DNA of 64,000 bases, taken from positions 1 to 64,000 of the forward strand of contig CANNUY010000010.1 in the NCBI GenBank assembly GCA_947525005.1, written 5' to 3'. Below are positions 17,367-25,211 of the stretch, piece after piece. The position numbers and the translations under genes are program-made. How positions within the stretch are numbered: the stretch's first letter is position 1; each line of letters begins with the position of its first letter. The notes beneath the pieces are model-generated. The model saw only the letters and a program-made list of their open reading frames with translations. It was not told the DNA's origin and searched no databases. This DNA comes from an uncultured Candidatus Melainabacteria bacterium (GTDB taxonomy: Bacteria > Cyanobacteriota > Vampirovibrionia > Gastranaerophilales > Gastranaerophilaceae).

Positions 17367-18315
17367 TACAACCTCTCAAAAAAGAATTCTTGTTATCGGA
17401 GTTCCTGATATGGCTTATTCAGGAATATTGGCATTAATAAATGCATCAATTAATATAGTAGGTGTAATGGGGCCATTAAAATCTCATAACACTTATCATA
17501 ATTTTAAATCATTTGTTGAAGCGAACAAGCTTAATTTTATTGAATATGATGATTTAAAATCACCAGAACTATATAAAACAATTACAGAATTAAAACCAGA
17601 TTTAGCTGTGGTATTTTCATTTAACCACAAATTACCTATTGAATTTATTAACCTAATAAAAGATGGAATCTTAAACCTTCATCCATCACTGTTACCTGAA
17701 TACAGAGGTGGAAACCCATATTCTAGAGTAATTATAAATGGAGAAAAAGAAACAGGTGTAACCATTCACTTTATGTCTGAGAACTTTGATGAAGGTGATA
17801 TAGTTGCCCAAATAAAATGTCCTGTTGATGAATTTGAAACAATGGGAACAATATTCAACAAGACGAATTATCTTGGCATTAGCTTAATGGTTTCAGCATT
17901 AAAAGAATATGAACAAAATGGAAAACTACCACGACACACCCAACCAAAAGGCGAGTTTAAAAAAGCTAAAAACTTATCAGATATGGAGTTCTTGATTGAT
18001 TTCAACAATTCTGCAGTTGAAATAGAACGATTATTAAGAGCTGTAAATCCATTTTTACACTGTTATACTCATTATAAGGGTCAGATTTTGAAATTACATA
18101 AAGCATCGGTTTGTGATTGCGAGTTTCCAGAAAATACTGTAAACGGTGAAATCGTCAAAATTGATAACAATAAAATTTATATAAAAACATCAAAAGGTGC
18201 TTTATGCCCTGAAATAATGCAATTTGGAGCATTATTTTTAGGTGACTCTGAAGACTTCATCAAAATAGCAAACCCAAAAGTCGGAGAAATTATAGGATAC
18301 AATAGATATGAATAA
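17359..18315 (+). CDS. Formyltransferase (methionyl-tRNA formyltransferase-like)
   Basis: N-terminal formyltransferase fold with the catalytic-loop motif LNLHPSLLPEYRGGNPYSRV and GVTIHFMSENFDEGDIVAQ, which hold the usual Asn-His...Asp residues. A C-terminal OB-like domain follows (LLRAVNPFLHCYTHYKGQIL, NGEIVKIDNNKIYIKTSKGA). This two-domain plan is that of Fmt. The N-terminus is divergent and the substrate could instead be a nucleotide sugar or other amine. It overlaps its neighbours by 8 nt on both sides, so the three genes form a tight operon. I favour an Fmt paralogue with moderate confidence. Confidence 0.7.
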   Translation: MTNTTSQKRILVIGVPDMAYSGILALINASINIVGVMGPLKSHNTYHNFKSFVEANKLNFIEYDDLKSPELYKTITELKPDLAVVFSFNHKLPIEFINLIKDGILNLHPSLLPEYRGGNPYSRVIINGEKETGVTIHFMSENFDEGDIVAQIKCPVDEFETMGTIFNKTNYLGISLMVSALKEYEQNGKLPRHTQPKGEFKKAKNLSDMEFLIDFNNSAVEIERLLRAVNPFLHCYTHYKGQILKLHKASVCDCEFPENTVNGEIVKIDNNKIYIKTSKGALCPEIMQFGALFLGDSEDFIKIANPKVGEIIGYNRYE

Positions 18316-19126
18316 ATTAAACTTTGTTACAGCTGGAATGCCATTAGCCACAGGTACAAAAGGTTATAAAAGAGCGTTTGAAATATTAAACGAGATAAAT
18401 TTAGACGGTATGGAATTAGAGTTTGTACACGGAGTAAGAATTTCTGATACAAACAAAGAGCTTGTAAAAAATTCTGAACTTACAAAAACTATACACGCAC
18501 CTTTTTATATAAACCTCAATTCAAAAGAGCCTGAAAAAGTTGAAGCTAGTGTTCAAAGGATTCTAGAAACAGCTCGAGTAGGTGATTATATTGGTGCTTT
18601 TAGTATCACATACCACGCAGGGTTCTATCTTGGCATGGACAAAGAACTTGTTTATAACAATATCAAAAAACAAACAGAGATTATTACAAAGACATTAAAA
18701 GAAGAAAATAATAATATTTGGATAAGACCTGAAACAACAGGAAAATCAACTCAATGGGGTGATTTAGACGAAATAATTTCTCTATCAAAAGAGTTTGAAC
18801 AAGTTTTGCCGTGTGTTGATTTTTCTCATCTTCATGCCAGATACAATGGTGAATATAACACCTATGACGAATTTGCAAATGTTTTTGAAAAGATAGGAAA
18901 AGAACTTGGTGAAAATGCATTAAACAATTTCCATGCACATATTGCAGGAATTGCATATACAGGAAAGGGTGAAAAACATCATCTTAACTTAGAGGACTCT
19001 GATTTCAACTACAAGGATTTATTAAAAGCATTCAAATCGTTTGATGTTAAAGGTGTTGTCGTTTGCGAAAGCCCTAATATCGAAACAGATTGCAAGATTT
19101 TAAAAGAATATTATACTTCGTTATAA
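18308..19126 (+). CDS. Endonuclease IV-like / xylose isomerase-like TIM barrel protein
   Basis: 272-residue TIM barrel of the AP endonuclease family 2 fold. Metal-site segments seen: KTIHAPFYINL, ITYHAGFYLG, IRPETTGK, CVDFSHLHARY, FHAHIAGIAYTGKGEKHHL and VVVCESPNI. These supply the His, Glu and Asp ligands expected for a trinuclear Zn enzyme such as Nfo, closest in style to the shorter archaeal-type members. It could act on abasic sites or be a sugar isomerase relative. It overlaps the formyltransferase-like gene by 8 nt and ends the operon. Confidence 0.72.
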   Translation: MNKLNFVTAGMPLATGTKGYKRAFEILNEINLDGMELEFVHGVRISDTNKELVKNSELTKTIHAPFYINLNSKEPEKVEASVQRILETARVGDYIGAFSITYHAGFYLGMDKELVYNNIKKQTEIITKTLKEENNNIWIRPETTGKSTQWGDLDEIISLSKEFEQVLPCVDFSHLHARYNGEYNTYDEFANVFEKIGKELGENALNNFHAHIAGIAYTGKGEKHHLNLEDSDFNYKDLLKAFKSFDVKGVVVCESPNIETDCKILKEYYTSL

Positions 19127-19136
19127 TGTGAACTAA

Positions 19137-19200
19137 CCTGTCATTGCCGAGTCATGAGCTACGTGAAACGACTCGTCAATCCATAAATCAACTGTTGTGT
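19137..19200. repeat. Dispersed repeat, module C fragment
   Basis: Fills the 94-bp gap between convergent genes. It shares CAATCCATAAATCAAC with module C at 12411-12496 and begins with TGTCATTGCCGAG. It contains a short inverted repeat GAGTC...GACTC and could also help terminate the flanking transcripts. Confidence 0.55.
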
Positions 19201-19220
19201 AAATATAAAACGTCATTATC

Positions 19221-20483
19221 CTACAACAAAACTTGTGTGCCGACTAAAATTTGATGAGAGTCTGTTGTATCTTGATGTTGGCAATAAACATAGTTAAGCA
19301 TCAACCTTAAAGATTGACCTTTTATATAATAATTAATCCCAGCAGTATATTCCCTAGAATAATTATGTTTAATTTTTTCATCAGGGTCATAACTATCATA
19401 TCTAGCAATAAGTTCTAATTTTGGGGTTATTTTATATCCAAAAGTAGCAAATAACCCACTTGATTTTGTTAAAGTTGGTCCAGATTGTGCATTTGAACCG
19501 TTGCCGTGCATATATTCAAATTTTGCCCAAAAACGCTTGTATTCATAACCTGCATACAAACCTGATACAAAATAGTTCGTATATTTATGACCTGCTGAAA
19601 TACCGCCACCGGTAGTTAATTTACCATACTTCCCATTAGTCATACCAAGTGGCTTGATGTTTAGCCAACCATTAAATTCAGCCCCTGGGAAAAATTCTTT
19701 AAAGAAAGTATCTGATGAGTAACCACCAATATCATAATCAACTAATCTATAATCACCTTTAATACGTAAACCAAATTTACGAACGTTAGAAAGGTTCCTT
19801 GCTGCTTGTGAACGGTTTACAAGTGGTAAAGTATAAGGAGCCGATGTACCTTCATTACCAACACCCACACGAGAGTTACCTAGCATAATGGTATGGTGTG
19901 GAATACGTTTTGTTTGAATAAAAGCATCTTGCAAGAACTGTTGCATAAACCCACGGTTATGTTGTGGAGTTGGGTCAACCATTATTCTAAAGCTTTCTTT
20001 TCCACCTCTAAACGTACCATCTAAAAATATGTTAATCAAAGATGGAGTGTAAGTTGTGTAACCATTACCTTTTTGCGGGATAGTTGTATCAAATGCTCCT
20101 TGATAAGCAGCCCAAGTACTAAGTTGTTCAAATGGACCATGTTCAAATTTCTTTGTTGTATAATTTTGCAACAAACCTCTTGTTACATCAGTCCTTTCAG
20201 CTTCTAAATGATATAATTTTGACATGCCTCTAGTGAGAGCATTATTTATTAAAAAATTGGAGTTTTCTTCTTTTGCATTATCTAATGAAGAAGTATCATT
20301 TTTGTAGCTTTCTTCTAAAATTTCTTTTTTTTCTATATCAGAAAATAGTTTTTTATCAGGTTCAACTATCGCAACAGAAGTGTTTGAAGAGGTGTTTGAT
20401 AAATCTAAAACTATCTCATCTGCTGCATAACACATAGAAAGTGTTTGTATAAATGCTAGTGTAAGTATTAAAAACTTTTTCAT
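19221..20483 (-). CDS. Outer-membrane beta-barrel porin
   Basis: 420 residues with signal peptide MKKFLILTLAFIQTLSMCYA cleaved before ADEI. A low-complexity linker (about 22-75) is followed by alternating aromatic strands ending in the C-terminal stretch HQILVGTQVLL. Repeated strand-like segments include WAKFEYMHGNG, FGYKITPKLELIARYDSYDP, YTAGINYYIKGQSLRLMLNY. The layout recalls phosphate-selective porin O/P-like barrels, with the substrate unknown. It is direct evidence for a diderm envelope. A terminator of focA separates it from the upstream focA gene on the same strand. Confidence 0.8.
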   Translation of the reverse strand: MKKFLILTLAFIQTLSMCYAADEIVLDLSNTSSNTSVAIVEPDKKLFSDIEKKEILEESYKNDTSSLDNAKEENSNFLINNALTRGMSKLYHLEAERTDVTRGLLQNYTTKKFEHGPFEQLSTWAAYQGAFDTTIPQKGNGYTTYTPSLINIFLDGTFRGGKESFRIMVDPTPQHNRGFMQQFLQDAFIQTKRIPHHTIMLGNSRVGVGNEGTSAPYTLPLVNRSQAARNLSNVRKFGLRIKGDYRLVDYDIGGYSSDTFFKEFFPGAEFNGWLNIKPLGMTNGKYGKLTTGGGISAGHKYTNYFVSGLYAGYEYKRFWAKFEYMHGNGSNAQSGPTLTKSSGLFATFGYKITPKLELIARYDSYDPDEKIKHNYSREYTAGINYYIKGQSLRLMLNYVYCQHQDTTDSHQILVGTQVLL

Positions 20484-20521
20484 AACTCTTAATTAATATT
20501 CCGTTCTAATATTATATATCG

Positions 20522-20559
20522 GCAAAAACAATAAATAAAGGGGACAACTACGTCCCCTT
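20522..20559 (-). terminator. Terminator downstream of focA
   Basis: AAGGGGAC (20538-20545) pairs with GTCCCCTT (20552-20559). On the minus strand the hairpin is followed by TATTTATTGTTTTT. It lies between the focA stop and the porin start. Confidence 0.7.
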
Positions 20560-20581
20560 AAAAAAAGTTAATCTTATTCTA

Positions 20582-21442
20582 TTATTTGTTTTCTAAATGA
20601 TCTTCTCTCAAGTAAGCAATCCAGAACAATAGTACAACAAATACTAATGCACCAATGATGTTACCGATAGTAACAGGTAGCAAGTTGTGTACAAAGAATG
20701 AATGCCATGAAAGTGTAGACAATTGGTCAGCTGTAAGACCAGAAAGAGCTACAACGTGTGGAACTGATTTCATAAAGATACCACTTGGAATAAAATACAT
20801 ATTCGCAATACTGTGTTCATATCCTGAAGCAACGAATGTTGCGATTGGGAACAAGATTGCAAAAATCTTACCAATAACTCTCTTTGAACTTGTAGCCATC
20901 CAAACAGCTAAACAAACTAACCAGTTACACAAAATACCACGACATAATGCTTCTGTAAATGATAAGTTAACTTTACCATAAGCATTCATTAAAGTATTAA
21001 CACCAAGTGCATCGTGTGCATTGTGGCATAAAGCACCATAGAAAACTAATGTTGCTAACAAGATTGAACCAACGAAGTTACCAACGTAAACGATTGACCA
21101 ACTTCTGAATAGTTTCAACCAAGAAATTTTCTTTTCAATTACAGAGAACATCATCATAACATTACCTGTAAACAATTCTGCACCTGTAAGTACAACCATT
21201 ACAAGTCCTGTTGCGAAAATCAATGCACCAATAAGTTTAGCTAAACCCCAAACTTCAACACCAGTTGTAACTGTCAAACTAGCTTGTGCACCATAAGCGA
21301 TGAATGCACCAGCAGCGATTGCAAGAGCAAACATCTTTGTTTTTCTAAAATTAGCCTTTGCAGGCATTACTTTTTCTGAGAAACCATGCGCTACATCTGA
21401 AGGAGCGACACAATCTCTACTGTCGATTTGTTCATTTGTCAT
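20582..21442 (-). CDS. focA: Formate/nitrite transporter family channel
   Basis: 286 residues with six predicted membrane helices in the FNT fold. Seen are AIAAGAFIAYGAQAS in helix 1, the NxGN/LFTGNVMM segment (TGAELFTGNVMMMFS) after helix 2b, NFVGSILLATLVFYG, GILCNWLVCLAVWMA with the FNT-typical CNWLV, and GYEHSIANMYFIPSGI carrying the pore-lining His. This is the classic FocA/FdhC sequence pattern. It exports or imports formate in mixed-acid fermentation. No pflB lies beside it. AGGAGAT precedes the start by a short spacer. Confidence 0.93.
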   Translation of the reverse strand: MTNEQIDSRDCVAPSDVAHGFSEKVMPAKANFRKTKMFALAIAAGAFIAYGAQASLTVTTGVEVWGLAKLIGALIFATGLVMVVLTGAELFTGNVMMMFSVIEKKISWLKLFRSWSIVYVGNFVGSILLATLVFYGALCHNAHDALGVNTLMNAYGKVNLSFTEALCRGILCNWLVCLAVWMATSSKRVIGKIFAILFPIATFVASGYEHSIANMYFIPSGIFMKSVPHVVALSGLTADQLSTLSWHSFFVHNLLPVTIGNIIGALVFVVLLFWIAYLREDHLENK

Positions 21443-21529
21443 TTTATATATCTCCTATCCATAATCTAAATCAAGTTTATTTTATAACTTTAATATGAAT
21501 TTTCAAGTGAGAATTTTAAAATGATTTTC

Positions 21530-21562
21530 ATGTAAAAGAGAGTGGCTATATTAGCCACTCTC
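21530..21562 (-). terminator. Terminator downstream of hsp20 (first copy)
   Basis: GAGAGTGGCTA (21538-21548) and TAGCCACTCTC (21552-21562) form a perfect 11-bp stem with a 3-nt loop. On the minus strand it is followed by TTTTAC. Confidence 0.85.
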
Positions 21563-21693
21563 ACCGTATTATAACGAGTTAAAGAACTCATACGGCACTA
21601 CAAAACTATTAGATAAATTGATATTTATATACTAGATTTTATGAAATTTATATTTCCTTTCTTTTTTTAAATCCACCTAATACACAAATATAT

Positions 21694-22173
21694 CTATTCA
21701 ATCTCCAATCGTTTTGCTTGTTTTATATTTTCGGCATGTTGTTTTGGAATAATTATTTTCAAAACACCGTTTTTATATTCTGCTTTTGCTTCATCTTGTT
21801 TAATTGGTTGATCAAAAGAGATTGTACGTTTGTATTTCCCATATCTAAATTCGCATGTGTGATATTTTTCGTTCTTTTCTTTTTCTTCTTTTTCCTCTTT
21901 GTCTTCTTCGATTTCAGCTGTTACGGTCATGAATTCATTATCCAATTCAACATCAATATCTTCTTTTTTTACCCCTGGAAGTTGCACCTTTACTTTATAT
22001 TCGTGTTCTGTTTGCTTAACTTCTATTGATGGACGCCAAACGGCTTCTTTTTTTAGTGTTAGAGGGTTTGAAAACATTGGAGCCAGCATTGTATCTCTTA
22101 AAAAATTATTCAATTCATGGTGTAAACTTTCAAAATATAAATCAGGTTCTCTTATCATTATTTCGTTACGCAT
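21694..22173 (-). CDS. Small heat shock protein Hsp20
   Basis: 159 residues. The alpha-crystallin domain spans about 48-147, with WRPSIEVKQTEHEYKVKVQL, PGVKKEDIDVELDNEFMTV, then a charged EEDKEEKEEKEKNEK loop, and EYKNGVLKIIIPK near the end. It is an ATP-independent holdase chaperone. A Shine-Dalgarno AAGGAG lies 6 nt before the start. A second, shorter paralogue is encoded at 32261-32716. No CIRCE element is seen upstream, so its heat regulation is not explained by the sequence. Confidence 0.93.
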   Translation of the reverse strand: MRNEIMIREPDLYFESLHHELNNFLRDTMLAPMFSNPLTLKKEAVWRPSIEVKQTEHEYKVKVQLPGVKKEDIDVELDNEFMTVTAEIEEDKEEKEEKEKNEKYHTCEFRYGKYKRTISFDQPIKQDEAKAEYKNGVLKIIIPKQHAENIKQAKRLEIE

Positions 22174-22325
22174 TGATAACTCCTTTCTATATTTTTAATA
22201 TATTCTTGAAGTTATCCAATATCATTAGACAAAAGTATAATTTATAAAAAAAATTATTAGCTTATTGGTTAATAGAAGTTTTTATTAAACCTCTGTATTC
22301 TACTTTTAAAAGGAGAGTTTAAGTA

Positions 22326-23336
22326 ATGAAGATGTTAATGTTTGATTTTCGAGATACAGAAAAAGAATATTTTAAAGAAAACACCCCGACAGATTTAGAA
22401 ATAGAGTTTTTCAACGAACCATTATCAGACAAAATTCATTTAACTGACTCCCAAAAAGAAGATACAGTTATCTTAAGCGTATTTATAAATTCAGAATTGA
22501 CGCCTGAAATATTATCACAATTTAAGAATTTACAAGTTATTGCAACACGCTCAACAGGTTATAACCACATTAATCTTGATTATTGTAAAAAGAATAATAT
22601 CGCTGTAATCAACACTCCATATTACGGCAAATCCTCTGTTGCTCAATACACGATTGGCATGATTATTGCTTTAACAAGAAATGTTTTATTAGCAACAAAT
22701 GACGTTAGAAATCGGAAAATTGATTATTCAAAATATGAGGGTGAAAATTTGTCTAAACTTTCACTTGGTGTCGTTGGAACGGGGTCTATAGGTAGTGCAG
22801 TTTGTGAACTTGCTAACAAATTCAATTTAAAGATATACGCCCATGACTTAAAGGTTAATGAAAATATAAATGGATTCGTTGAATATGTCGATTTTGATGA
22901 ACTTATCTCAAAATCAGATATAATAACGTTGCATATACCATATATTTTAGAATTTTACCATTTGTTATCTGAAGAAAATTTTAAAAAGATGAAACAGGGT
23001 GTATATATAATAAATACTTCTAGAGGAGAACTTATAGATACAGGTGCTTTATATAAAAACATTAAATCAGGTAAAGTAAAAGGAGCGGCTCTTGATGTTT
23101 TGGAATGTGAATATTTAAAATACGATGACGAAGAAATTGTGACAACTGTAAAAAACGCTTCTGAAACATGCTTGGAAAACGTTATTATTACAAATAAGCT
23201 CATGGAATTTGATAACGTTATTATTACACCGCACATTGCATATAATACAAAACAATCAATAATGAACATTTTAGAAAGTATGTTTATCTCCATAAAAGAG
23301 CATTATCAGGGGGGTTACCTCAATCGTGTAATATAG
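22326..23336 (+). CDS. D-lactate dehydrogenase-like D-2-hydroxyacid dehydrogenase
   Basis: 336 residues of the D-isomer-specific 2-hydroxyacid dehydrogenase family. Visible in order: substrate-loop ATRSTGYNHINL, NTPYYGKSSVAQYTIGM, the NAD-binding Rossmann loop VVGTGSIGSAV followed by acidic AHDLK, catalytic Arg in INTSRGELIDTGAL, Glu in LDVLECE, and His in ITPHIAYNT. The pattern is that of LdhA/fermentative D-LDH, converting pyruvate and NADH to D-lactate. Substrate assignment is from family resemblance only. GGAGAG precedes the ATG. Confidence 0.87.
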   Translation: MKMLMFDFRDTEKEYFKENTPTDLEIEFFNEPLSDKIHLTDSQKEDTVILSVFINSELTPEILSQFKNLQVIATRSTGYNHINLDYCKKNNIAVINTPYYGKSSVAQYTIGMIIALTRNVLLATNDVRNRKIDYSKYEGENLSKLSLGVVGTGSIGSAVCELANKFNLKIYAHDLKVNENINGFVEYVDFDELISKSDIITLHIPYILEFYHLLSEENFKKMKQGVYIINTSRGELIDTGALYKNIKSGKVKGAALDVLECEYLKYDDEEIVTTVKNASETCLENVIITNKLMEFDNVIITPHIAYNTKQSIMNILESMFISIKEHYQGGYLNRVI

Positions 23337-23464
23337 AATTGTAAACAAATGTAACAAACCCATTAAAAATCCTAAAGATTAAAAAAAATATGCCGTCATA
23401 TAGGAAGTAAGGAATAGCGAAACAAGATTAGGGGTTTCGCAAATAGGAACAAAGGAGTAATACT

Positions 23465-24385
23465 ATGGGTTTAGCATCATCACAAGCAAGACTACTTAAT
23501 TTGACCACAAGAATGCACCAAATTGAGTACAAAGCTGCAAAATTGGAAGCAGAAAAATTACAAATGGCAAATGAATCAGATAAAGTGTATGACACTTATC
23601 TAGAAGCATTAGAATCAACAAAAGTACAATACAAAGTATTGACAACAGATGGTTCAGTTACATACAGAGATATCAATACATACGATGATTTCACACAAGC
23701 AGGTTATGCAATTGATTTTCAAGGCACAGTGTATGATGGTTCTGCAGCATTCAGAGCAGACGGAGCTACATACAAAGCAGCAGGTACTGTAACACCAACA
23801 GCAGCAGAAGTTGCAGCAGGTGGAAAATATCAAGGTTTGACAGCAGGCACTGCATACAACGTATACAATAATGGTTCAGAACAATTGTTCACTGAAACTG
23901 CATTAGCAGACGGTGGTACAGGAACACTTACAAAAATTGGTGGTGGAACAGTAACATTAAATAATATTGAAGCTGTTACATTGAACTATGCTCAATTATG
24001 CGCAGATGCATTTGACGCAGATCCAGCTAACCCACCTACAAATGTTCAAGAAGTAATCACTAACTTGATTAAATCAGGTGATGTAACTCTTGTTCAAGCA
24101 CGAAAAGATAATACATTTGCAAATGAAGCTGACGAAGATTTCAACATCTTTGAAACAAGCGTACCAACAAATACAGGTTTACAAGAAGTAACCGATGAAA
24201 CTAAAGTTAAAAAAGCTGAAGCAAAATATGAAGCTGACATGAAGAAAATCGATATGAAAGATAGAAAATATGACTCTGATATCGCAGCTTTAGAAACTGA
24301 ACGTAATGCAATCAAACAAGAAATGGAAACATTGAAGACCGTTGCAAAAGAAAACGTAGAACGTACATTCAAACTATTCAGTTAA
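23465..24385 (+). CDS. Constant-ends protein with a short Thr/Ala-rich centre
   Basis: 306 residues. The ends match 12660-14555: MGLASSQARLLNLTTRMHQI onward to QMAN, and KAEAKYEADMKKID onward, ending RTFKLFS. The middle (about 60-235) is unrelated to the GLUG array. It is rich in Ala, Thr, Gly and Asp, with AAEVAAGGKYQGLTAGTAYN and GGTVTLNNIEAVTLNYAQLC. No signal peptide, anchor or enzyme motif is visible. Codon choice in the centre favours GCA/ACA more than the neighbours, hinting that the core may have a separate origin. The Shine-Dalgarno AAAGGAG lies 8 nt before the start. Confidence 0.65.
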   Translation: MGLASSQARLLNLTTRMHQIEYKAAKLEAEKLQMANESDKVYDTYLEALESTKVQYKVLTTDGSVTYRDINTYDDFTQAGYAIDFQGTVYDGSAAFRADGATYKAAGTVTPTAAEVAAGGKYQGLTAGTAYNVYNNGSEQLFTETALADGGTGTLTKIGGGTVTLNNIEAVTLNYAQLCADAFDADPANPPTNVQEVITNLIKSGDVTLVQARKDNTFANEADEDFNIFETSVPTNTGLQEVTDETKVKKAEAKYEADMKKIDMKDRKYDSDIAALETERNAIKQEMETLKTVAKENVERTFKLFS

Positions 24386-24416
24386 TGGTTGAGTTAATAA
24401 ATGAAATTTTCGGAAA

Positions 24417-24439
24417 CGAGGGAGATATTCTCTCCCTCG
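24417..24439 (+). terminator. Perfect 9-bp hairpin after the constant-ends gene
   Basis: CGAGGGAGA (24417-24425) and TCTCCCTCG (24431-24439), loop TATTC. No T-run follows, so it may be an RNA-stabilising or Rho-assisted 3' end rather than a classic terminator. Confidence 0.5.
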
Positions 24440-24736
24440 GGACTCGAAAGGTTGTACTTGGGTACTGTAAAACAAATAATTGTCACCGTCGAGTAAAAAA
24501 TATATCACACCAAACTTATCCCGTTATGAAATAGGTTTGAAACTGAAATGAGTCGTTCATTGTTAATATATTAAAAATAAAATTTTTAAAACCAGTAAAA
24601 ATATATAGACTATGTAAATTAAAGACTTATTTATACCGAAATAAATTTGGTTTGATGTACGAAATATCGGAAATCAACAAAAAGTTTCCTAAAAATTCCT
24701 AAATTCCTATAATTCCTTTTCTTATTCCTAATAAGC

Positions 24737-24769
24737 GCCACTCTGTCCAAAAGCAAGTGGCTTTTTTTT
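24737..24769 (+). terminator. Rho-independent terminator inside the gap
   Basis: GCCACT (24737-24742) pairs with AGTGGC (24756-24761), followed by eight T. There is no gene for 350 bp upstream on this strand, so it ends either a long 3' UTR or an unannotated transcript. Confidence 0.7.
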
Positions 24770-24884
24770 ACGGATTTTGTGTAGAGTGAGGACGCAGTCC
24801 GAAACTCGAAGTAGCACGGAGCATAGCGAATACTATTTGCAGAGCAAATAAAATGAGCGACTGCGTAGTGTGAAACAATAATCC

Positions 24885-25100
24885 AAGACAGCGGATTTTC
24901 GACTCTGCCGAACAAAACAATTAAGTATTGTTTTGTGAGAGGGGGTGAGTGAGTAAAACGAACGAAACCCGTAAGAGCGTAAAACACTGAATGAACGACT
25001 AAATTCGTTAGAATTTAATAGTGAATGTAGTGTTTAGCACGCCCGAATAATCCAAGAGAACGATAGTGTGGCAATCCATAAACCAACAGTTCTGCGTACA
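24885..25100. repeat. Dispersed repeat, diverged module A followed by module C end
   Basis: Shares AATAATCCAAGA, GCGGATTTTCG and CCCGTAAG with module A. At 25065-25100 it has the module C end AGTGTGGCAATCCATAAACC plus TCTGCGTACA. The interior is expanded and holds nested inverted repeats, e.g. CAAAACAAT/ATTGTTTTG and AAACACT/AGTGTTT. Confidence 0.6.
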
Positions 25101-25177
25101 TAAAAAATCCTTTCACACGTCATTACGAGTCGCAACTTCTTAACTTCTCTACACAATCAAATGACGGACCGGCATGT

Positions 25178-25199
25178 TTATGATAAACTCTTATCATAA
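25178..25199. promoter_or_regulatory. Palindrome directly upstream of dnaB
   Basis: TTATGATAA (25178-25186), ACTC, TTATCATAA (25191-25199): a perfect 9-bp inverted repeat ending 13 nt before the dnaB ATG and immediately before its Shine-Dalgarno (TGGGGG). It may be a repressor operator or a 5' RNA hairpin controlling translation. No regulator is identified. Confidence 0.5.
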
Positions 25200-25211
25200 T
25201 TGGGGGTATGA

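Larger units (their letters stand above)
24386..25211. other. 826-bp gap: hairpins and dispersed repeats, no gene recognised
   Basis: Contains a perfect hairpin (24417-24439), an ATTCCT-rich stretch (about 24685-24730), a terminator-like hairpin (24737-24769), a long diverged repeat (24885-25075) and the dnaB upstream palindrome. The stretch 24440-24736 shows no convincing ORF or known RNA fold that I recognise. An unrecognised small RNA ending at 24769 is possible. Confidence 0.6.

Noticed and set aside
21718..22247. Plus-strand ORFs opposite hsp20, Phe-rich
   Set aside because: Antisense of the Glu/Lys-rich Hsp20 loop; composition is fully explained by the opposite strand.
24685..24730. 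ATTCCT repeats as a CRISPR or satellite array
   Set aside because: Units are short, irregular and lack spacers; only a low-complexity tract. No CRISPR array was seen anywhere in the window.
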